64,000 nt of DNA from the NCBI GenBank assembly GCA_031253835.1, contig JAIRVP010000080.1, positions 18,443 to 82,442 of the forward strand, given 5' to 3'. Under the pieces are notes generated by a model. The model was not told the DNA's origin. It did no database searches and saw only the letters and a program-made list of their open reading frames with translations. This document shows positions 1-7,880 of the stretch, in pieces. Made by a program: the position numbers and the translations under genes. This DNA is from Burkholderia sp. (lineage in GTDB: Bacteria; Pseudomonadota; Gammaproteobacteria; Burkholderiales; Burkholderiaceae). Position 1 is the first letter of the stretch, and every line of letters begins with the position of its first letter.

Positions 1-1409
1 ACGATCACGAGGCCGAGCCGCGCGAATTCGACCGTGTCCTGGATGATCGCGTGCGTGCCGATCACGAGCTGCGCGGTGCCGAGCGCGGCCGCCTCGATCG
101 CCGCGCGCTTCTCCTTCGCCTTCAGGCTGCCCGCGAGCCACGCGACCGTGACGCCGAGCGGCTCGAGCCACGCGCGCAGCTTGCGCGCGTGCTGTTCCGC
201 GAGGATTTCGGTCGGCGCCATCAGCGCGGCCTGGTAGCCGGCGTCGATCGCCTGCGTGGCGGCCAGCGCCGCGACGACCGTCTTGCCGCTGCCGACGTCG
301 CCCTGCAGCAGGCGCTGCATCGGGTGCGCGAGCGTGAGGTCGTGCGCGATCTCGTCGACGACGCGCGCCTGCGCGCCCGTCAGCGTGAACGGCAGCGCCG
401 CATACAGCCGCGTCGTCAGCGCATCGGCATCGCTCGCGGTGCGGCGCGGCATCGCGGGCGCCGCGCGCGTGCGGCGCTCCTCGTGTGCGCGCTTGAGCGA
501 CAGCTGCTGCGCGAGCAGCTCCTCGAACTTGATGCGCGTCCACGCCGGATGCGAGCCGTCCATCAGCGCGGCTTCGTCGGAATCGACGCGCGGGTGGTGC
601 AGGATGCGCACGGCCTGCTCGAGCGTCGGCACGTCGAGCGGCTTCAGGTAGTCGCGCTGGATCTCGGGCGGCAGCAGCTCGGGCAGCGGCGTGCGCTCGA
701 CGGCATTCTCGATCGCCTTGCGCAGGTAGGCCTGCGACACGCCGGCCGTGCTCGGATAAACGGGCGTGAGCACCTGCGGCAACGGTGCATCGGCTTCGAC
801 GACGCGCACGGCCGGATGCACCATCTCCATCCCGAAGAAGCCGCCGCGCACGTCGCCGCGCACGCGCAGCCGCTGGCCGACGGCCATCTGCTTGACCTGC
901 GACCCGTAGAAATTCAGGAAGCGCAGCACGAGATGCTCGCCGTCGTCGTCCTGGATCTTCACGACGAGCTGGCGGCGCGGCCGGAATGCGACCTCGTTGT
1001 CGAACACGACGCCTTCGGCCTGCGCGATGCCGCCCGGCAGCAGCTCGCCGATCGGCGTGAGCGTGGTTTCGTCTTCATAGCGCATCGGCAGATGCAGCAC
1101 GAGATCGATCGACCGCGTGAGACCGAGCTTCGCGAGCTTGTCGACGGTCTTCACCGGTTTATCGGCGGCCGCCTTCTTCTTGCGCTTCGCGCCGCCCGCG
1201 CCCGCTTCGTCGCCCGCTGCAGCGCCTTCGGCATCGGGCGCGGCGGCCGCCGGCTGCGCGAGCCGCCCGTCGGCGCCGCGCTTCGGGCCGGCGCGGCGCG
1301 GTACGGCACGCTCCCCCGCGTTTTGTGCGGACGGCGCGACGTCCTCCGCGTCGAACGGATCGGCGGAATCGGCAACGGCAGCGGGGGAACGGCGTGGTGA
1401 CACAGGCAT
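1..1409 (-). CDS. recG: ATP-dependent DNA helicase RecG (5' part, cut by window edge)
   Basis: RecG is the branch-migrating helicase that remodels stalled forks and Holliday junctions in the cytoplasm. Only about 470 N-terminal codons are present; the rest lies before base 1. I see the wedge-domain motif LHLPMRYEDET near residue 105 and a Walker A box GDVGSGKT near residue 370 (bases 279-302). The frame leaves the window just before the expected DExH box, after GTHAIIQD. The ATG at 1409 gives a ~75-residue Ala/Arg/Lys-rich extension compared with E. coli RecG, so a later start is possible. It is divergent from queA. The family call is firm; the exact start is less so. Confidence 0.93.
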   Translation of the reverse strand, partial: MPVSPRRSPAAVADSADPFDAEDVAPSAQNAGERAVPRRAGPKRGADGRLAQPAAAAPDAEGAAAGDEAGAGGAKRKKKAAADKPVKTVDKLAKLGLTRSIDLVLHLPMRYEDETTLTPIGELLPGGIAQAEGVVFDNEVAFRPRRQLVVKIQDDDGEHLVLRFLNFYGSQVKQMAVGQRLRVRGDVRGGFFGMEMVHPAVRVVEADAPLPQVLTPVYPSTAGVSQAYLRKAIENAVERTPLPELLPPEIQRDYLKPLDVPTLEQAVRILHHPRVDSDEAALMDGSHPAWTRIKFEELLAQQLSLKRAHEERRTRAAPAMPRRTASDADALTTRLYAALPFTLTGAQARVVDEIAHDLTLAHPMQRLLQGDVGSGKTVVAALAATQAIDAGYQAALMAPTEILAEQHARKLRAWLEPLGVTVAWLAGSLKAKEKRAAIEAAALGTAQLVIGTHAIIQDTVEFARLGLVI

Positions 1410-1576
1410 CGGATCGTCTGGGTGCTTCGCAAGGCAAGTACAATAGCGGCTTTCACGTCGTCCGAACGAACGACGCCGGCCAGGCCGCGCTTCCCGTCAT
1501 CATAGCGGCTCGCGCGCCCCATTTACGCGTTTCCGCCCTGCCGGCGACGCCCGCCGGCCGTTTCGAACCAGCCCGC

Positions 1577-2644
1577 ATGTTCACGCTTTCCGATTTCGAT
1601 TTCAATCTGCCGCCCGAGCTGATTGCACAAACCGCGCTGCCCGATCGCACCGCGAGCCGCCTGCTCGAGGTCGACCGCAGCGTCGAGCCCGCGCGCTTCG
1701 TCGACCGCCATTTCGCCGAGCTGCCGTCGTGCATCGCGCCCGGCGACCTGCTCGTCTTCAACGATACCAAGGTGCTGAAGGCACGGTTCTTCGGCCAGAA
1801 GGCCAGCGGCGGCAAGATCGAGGTGCTGATCGAGCGCGTGACGGGCACGCACACGGCGCTCGCGCAGATCCGCGCGAGCAAGTCGCCGGGCGCCGGCACG
1901 ACGCTGCGTCTCGCCGACGCATTCGACGTGACGGTCGGCGAGCGCGTCGAGCCGTTCTTCACGCTGCAGTTCCCCGCGCCGTGCCTCGACCTGATCGAGC
2001 AGTTCGGCCGCCTGCCGCTGCCGCCGTACATCGAGCACGATCCCGACGCGACCGACGAGACGCGCTACCAGACCGTCTACGCGAGCAACCCGGGCGCGGT
2101 CGCCGCGCCGACGGCCGGCCTGCACTTCGACCGGCCGATGCTCGACCAGCTCGACGCGATGGGCGTCGAGCGCGCGACGCTGACGCTGCACGTCGGCGCC
2201 GGCACGTTCCAGCCGGTGCGCGTCGACAACATCGCCGAGCACAAGATGCACAGCGAGTGGTACGACCTGCCGCAGTCGCTGGTCGACCGGATCGCCGCGA
2301 CCCGCGCCCGCGGCGGCAACGTGATCGCCGTCGGCACGACGTCGATGCGCGCGCTCGAAGCCGCCGCGCGCTCGGCCGACGAAGCGGGCCGCCCGCTCGC
2401 GGCGACGCAGGCCGAGACCGACATCTTCATCACGCCCGGCTACCGCTTCCGCGTGGTCGACCGGCTCGTCACGAACTTCCACCTGCCGAAATCGACGCTG
2501 CTGATGCTGGTGTCCGCGTTCGCGGGCGTCGAGACGATCCGTGCCGCGTACCGTCACGCGATCGACCAACGCTACCGCTTCTTCAGCTACGGCGACGCGA
2601 TGCTGCTCACGCGGCGCGACACGCCGGAGGCGACCGGCGCGTAA
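1577..2644 (+). CDS. queA: S-adenosylmethionine:tRNA ribosyltransferase-isomerase
   Basis: QueA transfers and isomerises the ribosyl part of SAM onto 7-aminomethyl-7-deazaguanine in tRNA, giving epoxyqueuosine. The product is 355 residues, the usual length, with the family motifs FNLPPELIAQ at the N-terminus and FNDTKVLKARF around residues 60-70. The open frame extends further 5' to 1325, but homology begins at the ATG at 1577, so I use that. A TACAAT -10-like hexamer lies at 1439-1444. The next gene is tgt, the earlier step of queuosine synthesis, in the classical queA-tgt-yajC-secDF order. Confidence 0.96.
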   Translation: MFTLSDFDFNLPPELIAQTALPDRTASRLLEVDRSVEPARFVDRHFAELPSCIAPGDLLVFNDTKVLKARFFGQKASGGKIEVLIERVTGTHTALAQIRASKSPGAGTTLRLADAFDVTVGERVEPFFTLQFPAPCLDLIEQFGRLPLPPYIEHDPDATDETRYQTVYASNPGAVAAPTAGLHFDRPMLDQLDAMGVERATLTLHVGAGTFQPVRVDNIAEHKMHSEWYDLPQSLVDRIAATRARGGNVIAVGTTSMRALEAAARSADEAGRPLAATQAETDIFITPGYRFRVVDRLVTNFHLPKSTLLMLVSAFAGVETIRAAYRHAIDQRYRFFSYGDAMLLTRRDTPEATGA

Positions 2645-2734
2645 CGCGCGGCCGCGGCACCTTCGTCGCGCACCTCGACGGCGGACCACCGTTCGTCGTC
2701 GCCGCGCGCTACGATGGCGCGCCTTTCGTTTTTC

Positions 2735-2760
2735 CGCCGCCGGCCCGCCGGCGGCGCTTT
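2735..2760 (+). terminator. Hairpin after queA, weak intrinsic terminator
   Basis: Nine-base arms CGCCGCCGG (2735-2743) and CCGGCGGCG (2748-2756) enclose a CCCG loop and are followed by a short CTTTTC. The stem is strong but the T-tract is only four bases, so termination may be partial and leave some queA-tgt read-through. Confidence 0.45.
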
Positions 2761-2783
2761 TCAACATGCGCCGGACTTGCGAT

Positions 2784-2813
2784 CCAGAGTTAGCGCTTTA
2801 GCGGTTACTCTGG
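2784..2813. promoter_or_regulatory. Dyad upstream of tgt, possible operator
   Basis: Perfect 7-bp arms CCAGAGT (2784-2790) and ACTCTGG (2807-2813) flank a 16-bp centre that itself contains the repeat TTAGCG twice. The element ends about 40 bp before the tgt start and sits in a locally AT-richer stretch. It could be an operator or a 5' leader hairpin. No regulator is identified. Confidence 0.3.
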
Positions 2814-2852
2814 TCCCATGCAAAGCAGCCCGGTAGCAAGGAGAACAACGCG

Positions 2853-4040
2853 ATGACCGAAGGTTCATCCCACGATACGCACGCGAGCGTGCAGGACCGC
2901 CCGGCCAACGGGCTCGAATTCGAACTGCTGACGACCGACGGCCACGCACGCCGCGGCCGCGTGAAGCTCAACCACGGCGTGGTCGAGACGCCGATCTTCA
3001 TGCCGGTCGGCACGTACGGCACCGTGAAGGCGATCCAGCCGCGCGAGCTGCACGAGATCAAGGCCCAGATCATCCTCGGCAACACGTTCCACCTGTGGCT
3101 GCGCCCGGGCCTCGACACGATCGACGCGCACGGCGGCCTGCACGCCTTCATGGGCTGGAACAAGCCGATCCTGACCGACTCGGGCGGCTTCCAGGTGTTC
3201 TCGCTCGGCGACCTGCGCAAGATCACCGAGGACGGCGTCACGTTCGCGTCGCCGATCAACGGCGACAAGCTGTTCCTGTCGCCGGAAGTGTCGATGCAGA
3301 TCCAGAAGGTGCTGAACTCCGACGTCGTGATGCAGTTCGACGAGTGCACGCCGTACGCGACCGACGGCGTGCCGACCACGCACAAGGAAGCGGCCGACTC
3401 GATGCGCATGTCGCTGCGCTGGGCGAAGCGCTCGCTCGACGAATTCAACCGGCTCGGCAACCCGAACGCGCTGTTCGGGATCGTCCAGGGCGGGATGTTC
3501 GAGGACCTGCGCGACGAATCGCTCGCGGGCCTGGCGGAACTCGGCTTCCACGGCCTCGCGATCGGCGGGCTGTCGGTCGGCGAGCCGAAGGAAGACATGA
3601 TGCGCGTGCTGCGGCACGTGGGCCCGAAGCTGCCGGCCAACAAGCCGCACTACCTGATGGGCGTCGGCACGCCGGAGGACCTGGTCGAGGGCGTCGCGAA
3701 CGGCGTCGACATGTTCGACTGCGTGATGCCGACCCGCAACGCGCGCAACGGCTGGCTGTTCACGCGCTTCGGCGACGTGAAGATCCGCAACGCGACGCAC
3801 AAGAACTCGCTGAAGCCGCTCGACGCGAGCTGCACGTGCTACACGTGCCAGAACTTCTCGCGCGGCTACCTGCATCACCTGCACCGCGTCGGCGAAATCC
3901 TCGGCGCGCAGCTCAACACGATCCACAACCTGCACTACTACCTGCAGCTGATGAGCGAGATCCGCGAGGCGATCGAAACGCATACGTTCGACGCGTTCCG
4001 CCAGCGCTTCGCGGAGGATCGTGCAAGAGGGGTCGACTGA
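2853..4040 (+). CDS. tgt: Queuine tRNA-ribosyltransferase (TGT)
   Basis: TGT exchanges guanine-34 of GUN-anticodon tRNAs for the queuosine precursor preQ1. The protein has 395 residues, slightly longer than E. coli Tgt because of a polar ~20-residue N-terminal extension. The active-site segment DSGGFQVFSL lies at about residues 109-118. Also visible are the second catalytic Asp region GVDMFDCVMPTRNARNG and the zinc cluster CTCYTC followed by a downstream His. A Shine-Dalgarno AAGGAG precedes the ATG. The gene follows queA, which modifies the base TGT inserts. Confidence 0.97.
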   Translation: MTEGSSHDTHASVQDRPANGLEFELLTTDGHARRGRVKLNHGVVETPIFMPVGTYGTVKAIQPRELHEIKAQIILGNTFHLWLRPGLDTIDAHGGLHAFMGWNKPILTDSGGFQVFSLGDLRKITEDGVTFASPINGDKLFLSPEVSMQIQKVLNSDVVMQFDECTPYATDGVPTTHKEAADSMRMSLRWAKRSLDEFNRLGNPNALFGIVQGGMFEDLRDESLAGLAELGFHGLAIGGLSVGEPKEDMMRVLRHVGPKLPANKPHYLMGVGTPEDLVEGVANGVDMFDCVMPTRNARNGWLFTRFGDVKIRNATHKNSLKPLDASCTCYTCQNFSRGYLHHLHRVGEILGAQLNTIHNLHYYLQLMSEIREAIETHTFDAFRQRFAEDRARGVD

Positions 4041-4226
4041 TCGGCCGGCGGGCCGCGGGGCGGCCGGTCACATAGGACGAGTACTAATTGACGCGTTCAA
4101 ATCGCCCGTCGCGGCCGCCAAACATTACAATTACCTTTCCAGACAAGTCGCAACGGTGTCGGTTCGCGCTTTAACAGCTTGATCCGAAAGCGCATTTGCC
4201 GATCCGTTTGCGCATGGGGCCGGTGG

Positions 4227-4232
4227 TAGAAT
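4227..4232 (+). promoter_or_regulatory. Candidate -10 element for the yajC-secDF operon
   Basis: TAGAAT lies 42 bp before the yajC GTG in the 233-bp tgt-yajC gap. No convincing -35 hexamer sits 16-18 bp upstream, so this is only a candidate promoter. Confidence 0.3.
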
Positions 4233-4273
4233 AACCGGCTTATTTTTCGATCTTCCCCTACGGAGAGACCAAC

Positions 4274-4597
4274 GTGCCGTTCATTTCCAATGCCTTCGCG
4301 CAAGGTGCCGGTGGCGCCGAATCGAGCCTGATGAGCTTCCTGCCGCTCATCCTGATGTTCGCGGTGCTCTACTTCATCATGATCCGTCCGCAGATGAAGC
4401 GCCAGAAGGAACACCGCAACATGCTGTCGGCCATGGCCAAGGGCGACGAAGTCGTCACGAGCGGCGGCCTCGTCGGCAAGGTGACGAAGGTTACCGAAGG
4501 CTACATCGGCGTCGAAATCGCCGAAGGCACTGAAATCACCGTGCAGAAGGCTGCGGTCACGACCATTCTGCCGAAGGGCACGATCAAGTCGCTGTAA
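4274..4597 (+). CDS. yajC: Preprotein translocase accessory subunit YajC
   Basis: YajC is the small single-span inner-membrane partner of SecD/SecF. The 107-residue product has one transmembrane helix (about residues 20-40, ending FIMIRPQMKRQKEH) followed by a soluble domain with the typical GDEVVTSGGLVGKV segment. The start is GTG at 4274, preceded by GGAGAG at good spacing. It heads the yajC-secD-secF cluster. Confidence 0.96.
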   Translation: MPFISNAFAQGAGGAESSLMSFLPLILMFAVLYFIMIRPQMKRQKEHRNMLSAMAKGDEVVTSGGLVGKVTKVTEGYIGVEIAEGTEITVQKAAVTTILPKGTIKSL

Positions 4598-4610
4598 GCC
4601 CTTCACCGAG

Positions 4611-4668
4611 CGTCCGGCTCCCCGCGCCGTGCCCGCCTGAGAGAGCGGGCCGCTGCGGCGCCGGACGC
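4611..4668 (+). other. Nested hairpin between yajC and secD
   Basis: Outer arms GCGTCCGGC (4611-4619) and GCCGGACGC (4660-4668) enclose an inner stem GCCCGC/GCGGGC (4631-4636, 4645-4650). No T-tract follows, so this is not a classical terminator. In the operon mRNA it would form a ~58-nt structure ending 35 nt before secD, which could set relative yajC and secD expression or stabilise a processed end. Confidence 0.5.
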
Positions 4669-4703
4669 GACGCTTTCACGCCAACCACCCGTTCGGCCCC
4701 CTC

Positions 4704-6725
4704 ATGAATCGTTATCCACTCTGGAAATATGTCGTGATGGTCGTGGCGCTCGCCATCGGCCTTCTGTACACATTGCCCAACTTCTTCGGCGAAGCGCCGG
4801 CGGTGCAGGTGTCGAGCGGCAAGGCCACGGTCAAGCTCGACTCGACCACGCTGACCCAGGTCGAATCGGCGCTCGCATCCGCGCAGATCACGCCGGACGA
4901 CGTCACCTTCGAGAATACGGCGACCAACGCGAACATCCGCGTGCGCCTGAAGGACACCGATACGCAGCTGCGCGTCAAGGACCTGCTGCAGAAGTCGCTG
5001 AACGCCGACCCGAACGATCCGCAGTACGTCGTCGCACTGAACCTGCAGAGCGCGTCGCCGCGCTGGCTGACGGCCCTGCACGCGCTGCCGATGTATCTCG
5101 GCCTCGACCTGCGCGGCGGTGTCCACTTCCTGCTCCAGGTCGACATGACGGGCGCGCTCACGAAGAAGCTCGACTCCGACGCTTCCGACGCCCGCTCGCT
5201 GCTGCGCGACAAGAACATCCGTGACGGCGGCGTGAGCCGCGTCGACCAGTCCGTGGTCGTCAACTTCAGCGATGCGCAGACGGCGGAAGACGCCCGCAAG
5301 GTGCTCGCCGCGTCGGTCACCGAACTGCAATGGGCGACCCAGCCCGGCGGCGGCGGCACGCAGGTCGTCGGCACGTTCACGCCGGCCGTGCAGAAGTCCG
5401 TCGAGGACGCCGCGCTCAAGCAGAACCTGACGACGCTCCACAACCGCGTGAACGAACTCGGCGTGTCCGAGCCGATCCTGCAGCAGCAAGGCAGCGACCG
5501 CATCGTCGTCGAACTGCCGGGCGTGCAGGACACCGCGAAGGCGAAGGACATCATCGGCCGCACCGCGACGCTCGAGGCACGCCTCGCCGATCCGATCAAC
5601 ACGCACCCGAACCCGAACGACCCCGTTCCGCCGGGCGAGGAGCTGTTCACGCAGGGCATCCAGGCGCCCGTGCTGCTGAAGAAGGACGTGATCTTCACCG
5701 GCGACCGCATCATCGATGCCTCGGCCGGCTTCGACGAACACCAGCGTCCGTCGGTCAACATCCGCCTCGACTCGGCCGGTGGCCGCGCGGTGCGCACGGT
5801 GTCGCGCGACAACATCGGCAAGCCGATGGCGATGGTGCTGTTCGAGAAGGGCAAGGGCGAAGTGCTGACGGTCGCGACGATCCAGTCCGAACTCGGCGAC
5901 CGCTTCCAGATCACGGGCCAGCCGACGCCGCAGGCCGCAGCCGACCTCGCGCTGCTGCTGCGCGCCGGTTCGCTCGCCGCGCCGATGGACATCATCGAGG
6001 AACGCACGATCGGCCCGAGCCTCGGCGCCGACAACATCAAGATGGGCGTCCACTCGGTGATCTGGGGCTTCTGCGCGATCGCCGTGTTCATGATCGCGTA
6101 CTACATGCTGTTCGGCGTGGTGTCGGTGATCGGCCTGTCGGTGAACCTGCTGCTGCTCGTCGCCGTGCTGTCGCTGATGCAGGCGACGCTGACGCTGCCC
6201 GGTATCGCGGCAATCGCACTCGCGCTCGGCATGGCGATCGACTCGAACGTGCTGATCAACGAGCGCGTGCGTGAAGAACTGCGCGCCGGCCAGCCGCCGC
6301 AGCTCGCGATCCAGGCCGGCTACGCGCATGCGTGGGCGACGATTCTCGACTCGAACGTCACGACGCTGATCGCCGGCCTCGCGCTGCTCGCGTTCGGCTC
6401 GGGCCCGGTTCGCGCGTTCGCGATCGTGCACTGCCTCGGTATCCTGACGTCGATGTTCTCCGCGGTGTTCTTCTCGCGCGGGATCGTCAACCTCTGGTAC
6501 GGCGGCCGCAAGAAGCTGAAGTCGCTCGCGATCGGCCAGGTGTGGAAGCCGGAAGGCGCCGCTGCCGCCGCGTCGTTCACCGACGTGGACGAATCGACCG
6601 ACACCGCACGCGCCGCGAAGCTCGCCGCCCCGGCGAAGGGCAACGCGCCGCGCGCCGGCAAGCCGCAGCTGCGCAACCGCGCGCAGCAAGGCGTGTCGCC
6701 GAAGAAACCGGGCTCGACCCAATAA
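4704..6725 (+). CDS. secD: Protein translocase subunit SecD
   Basis: SecD is an RND-type inner-membrane protein that, with SecF, uses the proton motive force to complete export through SecYEG. The product has 673 residues: one N-terminal membrane helix, a large periplasmic domain with the GLDLRGGVHFLLQVDM region near residues 132-147, and a five-helix C-terminal RND domain containing ALGMAIDSNVLINERVRE. A basic Ala/Lys/Pro-rich cytoplasmic tail ends the protein. secF starts 18 bp downstream. Confidence 0.97.
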   Translation: MNRYPLWKYVVMVVALAIGLLYTLPNFFGEAPAVQVSSGKATVKLDSTTLTQVESALASAQITPDDVTFENTATNANIRVRLKDTDTQLRVKDLLQKSLNADPNDPQYVVALNLQSASPRWLTALHALPMYLGLDLRGGVHFLLQVDMTGALTKKLDSDASDARSLLRDKNIRDGGVSRVDQSVVVNFSDAQTAEDARKVLAASVTELQWATQPGGGGTQVVGTFTPAVQKSVEDAALKQNLTTLHNRVNELGVSEPILQQQGSDRIVVELPGVQDTAKAKDIIGRTATLEARLADPINTHPNPNDPVPPGEELFTQGIQAPVLLKKDVIFTGDRIIDASAGFDEHQRPSVNIRLDSAGGRAVRTVSRDNIGKPMAMVLFEKGKGEVLTVATIQSELGDRFQITGQPTPQAAADLALLLRAGSLAAPMDIIEERTIGPSLGADNIKMGVHSVIWGFCAIAVFMIAYYMLFGVVSVIGLSVNLLLLVAVLSLMQATLTLPGIAAIALALGMAIDSNVLINERVREELRAGQPPQLAIQAGYAHAWATILDSNVTTLIAGLALLAFGSGPVRAFAIVHCLGILTSMFSAVFFSRGIVNLWYGGRKKLKSLAIGQVWKPEGAAAAASFTDVDESTDTARAAKLAAPAKGNAPRAGKPQLRNRAQQGVSPKKPGSTQ

Positions 6726-6743
6726 GGCCCCGGAGACGAGACC

Positions 6744-7694
6744 ATGGAATTTTTCCGCATCCGTAAAGACATTCCGTTCATGCGGCACGCGCTGGTGTTC
6801 AACGTGATCTCGCTGGTCACGTTCCTCGCCGCCGTGTTCTTCCTGTTCCACCGCGGGCTGCACCTGTCCGTCGAATTCACCGGCGGTACGGTGATCGAGG
6901 TGCAGTACCAGCAGGCCGCGGAACTCGAACCCGTGCGCGCGACGCTCGGCAAGCTCGGCTACGCCGACGCGCAGGTGCAGAACTTCGGCACGTCGCGCAA
7001 CGTGCTGATCCGCCTGCAGCTGAAGGAAGGCCTCACGTCCGCGCAGCAGAGCGACCAGGTGATGGGCGCGCTGAAGGCGCAGAACCCGGACGTCACGCTG
7101 CAGCGCGTCGAGTTCGTCGGCCCGCAGGTCGGCCGGGAGCTCGCGACCGACGGTCTGCTCGCGCTCGCGTGCGTGGTGATCGGCATCGTGATCTACCTGT
7201 CGTTCCGCTTCGAATGGAAGTACGCAGTGGCCGGCATCATCGCCAACCTGCACGACGTCGTGATCATTCTCGGCTTCTTCGCGTTCTTCCAGTGGGAGTT
7301 CTCGCTGGCGGTGCTCGCGGCGATCCTCGCGGTGCTCGGCTACTCGGTCAACGAGTCGGTCGTCATCTTCGACCGGATCCGCGAAACGTTCCGCCGCGAA
7401 CGCAAGATGAGCGTGCAGGAAGTGATCAACCACGCGATCACGACCACGATGTCGCGTACGATCATCACGCACACGTCGACGGAAATGATGGTGCTGTCGA
7501 TGTTCTTCTTCGGCGGCCCGACGCTGCATTACTTCGCGCTCGCACTGACGGTCGGCATCATGTTCGGTATCTACTCGTCGGTGTTCGTCGCGGGCTCGCT
7601 CGCGATGTGGCTCGGCATCAAGCGCGAAGACCTGATCAAGGACAAGAAGGCCGCGCACGATCCGGACGATCCGAACGCAGGCGCGCAGGTTTAA
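6744..7694 (+). CDS. secF: Protein translocase subunit SecF
   Basis: SecF is the partner of SecD. The 316-residue protein shows an N-terminal helix, a short periplasmic domain starting SVEFTGGTVIEVQY, and five C-terminal helices with the conserved GYSVNESVVIFDRIRE motif. A Gly-Pro-Thr-Leu-His-Tyr-Phe segment near the C-terminus is also typical. It has a GGAGACGAG-type ribosome site, follows secD directly, and is closed by a strong terminator. Confidence 0.97.
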   Translation: MEFFRIRKDIPFMRHALVFNVISLVTFLAAVFFLFHRGLHLSVEFTGGTVIEVQYQQAAELEPVRATLGKLGYADAQVQNFGTSRNVLIRLQLKEGLTSAQQSDQVMGALKAQNPDVTLQRVEFVGPQVGRELATDGLLALACVVIGIVIYLSFRFEWKYAVAGIIANLHDVVIILGFFAFFQWEFSLAVLAAILAVLGYSVNESVVIFDRIRETFRRERKMSVQEVINHAITTTMSRTIITHTSTEMMVLSMFFFGGPTLHYFALALTVGIMFGIYSSVFVAGSLAMWLGIKREDLIKDKKAAHDPDDPNAGAQV

Positions 7695-7717
7695 GCGCCC
7701 CGCCGTTTCGGCATCGC

Positions 7718-7750
7718 AAAAAAGGCCGGCCCATTCGGGCCGGCTTTTTT
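7718..7750 (+). terminator. Intrinsic terminator of the secDF operon
   Basis: GCCGGCCC (7725-7732) pairs with GGGCCGGC (7737-7744) across an ATTC loop. Six Ts follow and six As precede, so it could act on both strands. Confidence 0.9.
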
Positions 7751-7880
7751 CATGCGCGGGCCGCCCCGCATGCGTCGTCACAGGCGTCGGCTACAATCGT
7801 CACCGCCCTGCCCCGTTTGCCTGCCGGCCGTGCGCTGACCAGGCAAGCACCGTCGTCACCCGTCCGAACGGGCAATCCCG

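Noticed and set aside
2645..2852. A preQ1 riboswitch before tgt
   Set aside because: No compact pseudoknot consensus or A-rich tail was seen; only a simple dyad is present.
4584..7781. 1065-codon minus-strand open frame opposite secD-secF
   Set aside because: It is the antisense of clearly identified secD and secF, is Arg/His/Glu-biased as GC-rich antisense frames are, and has no recognisable domain.
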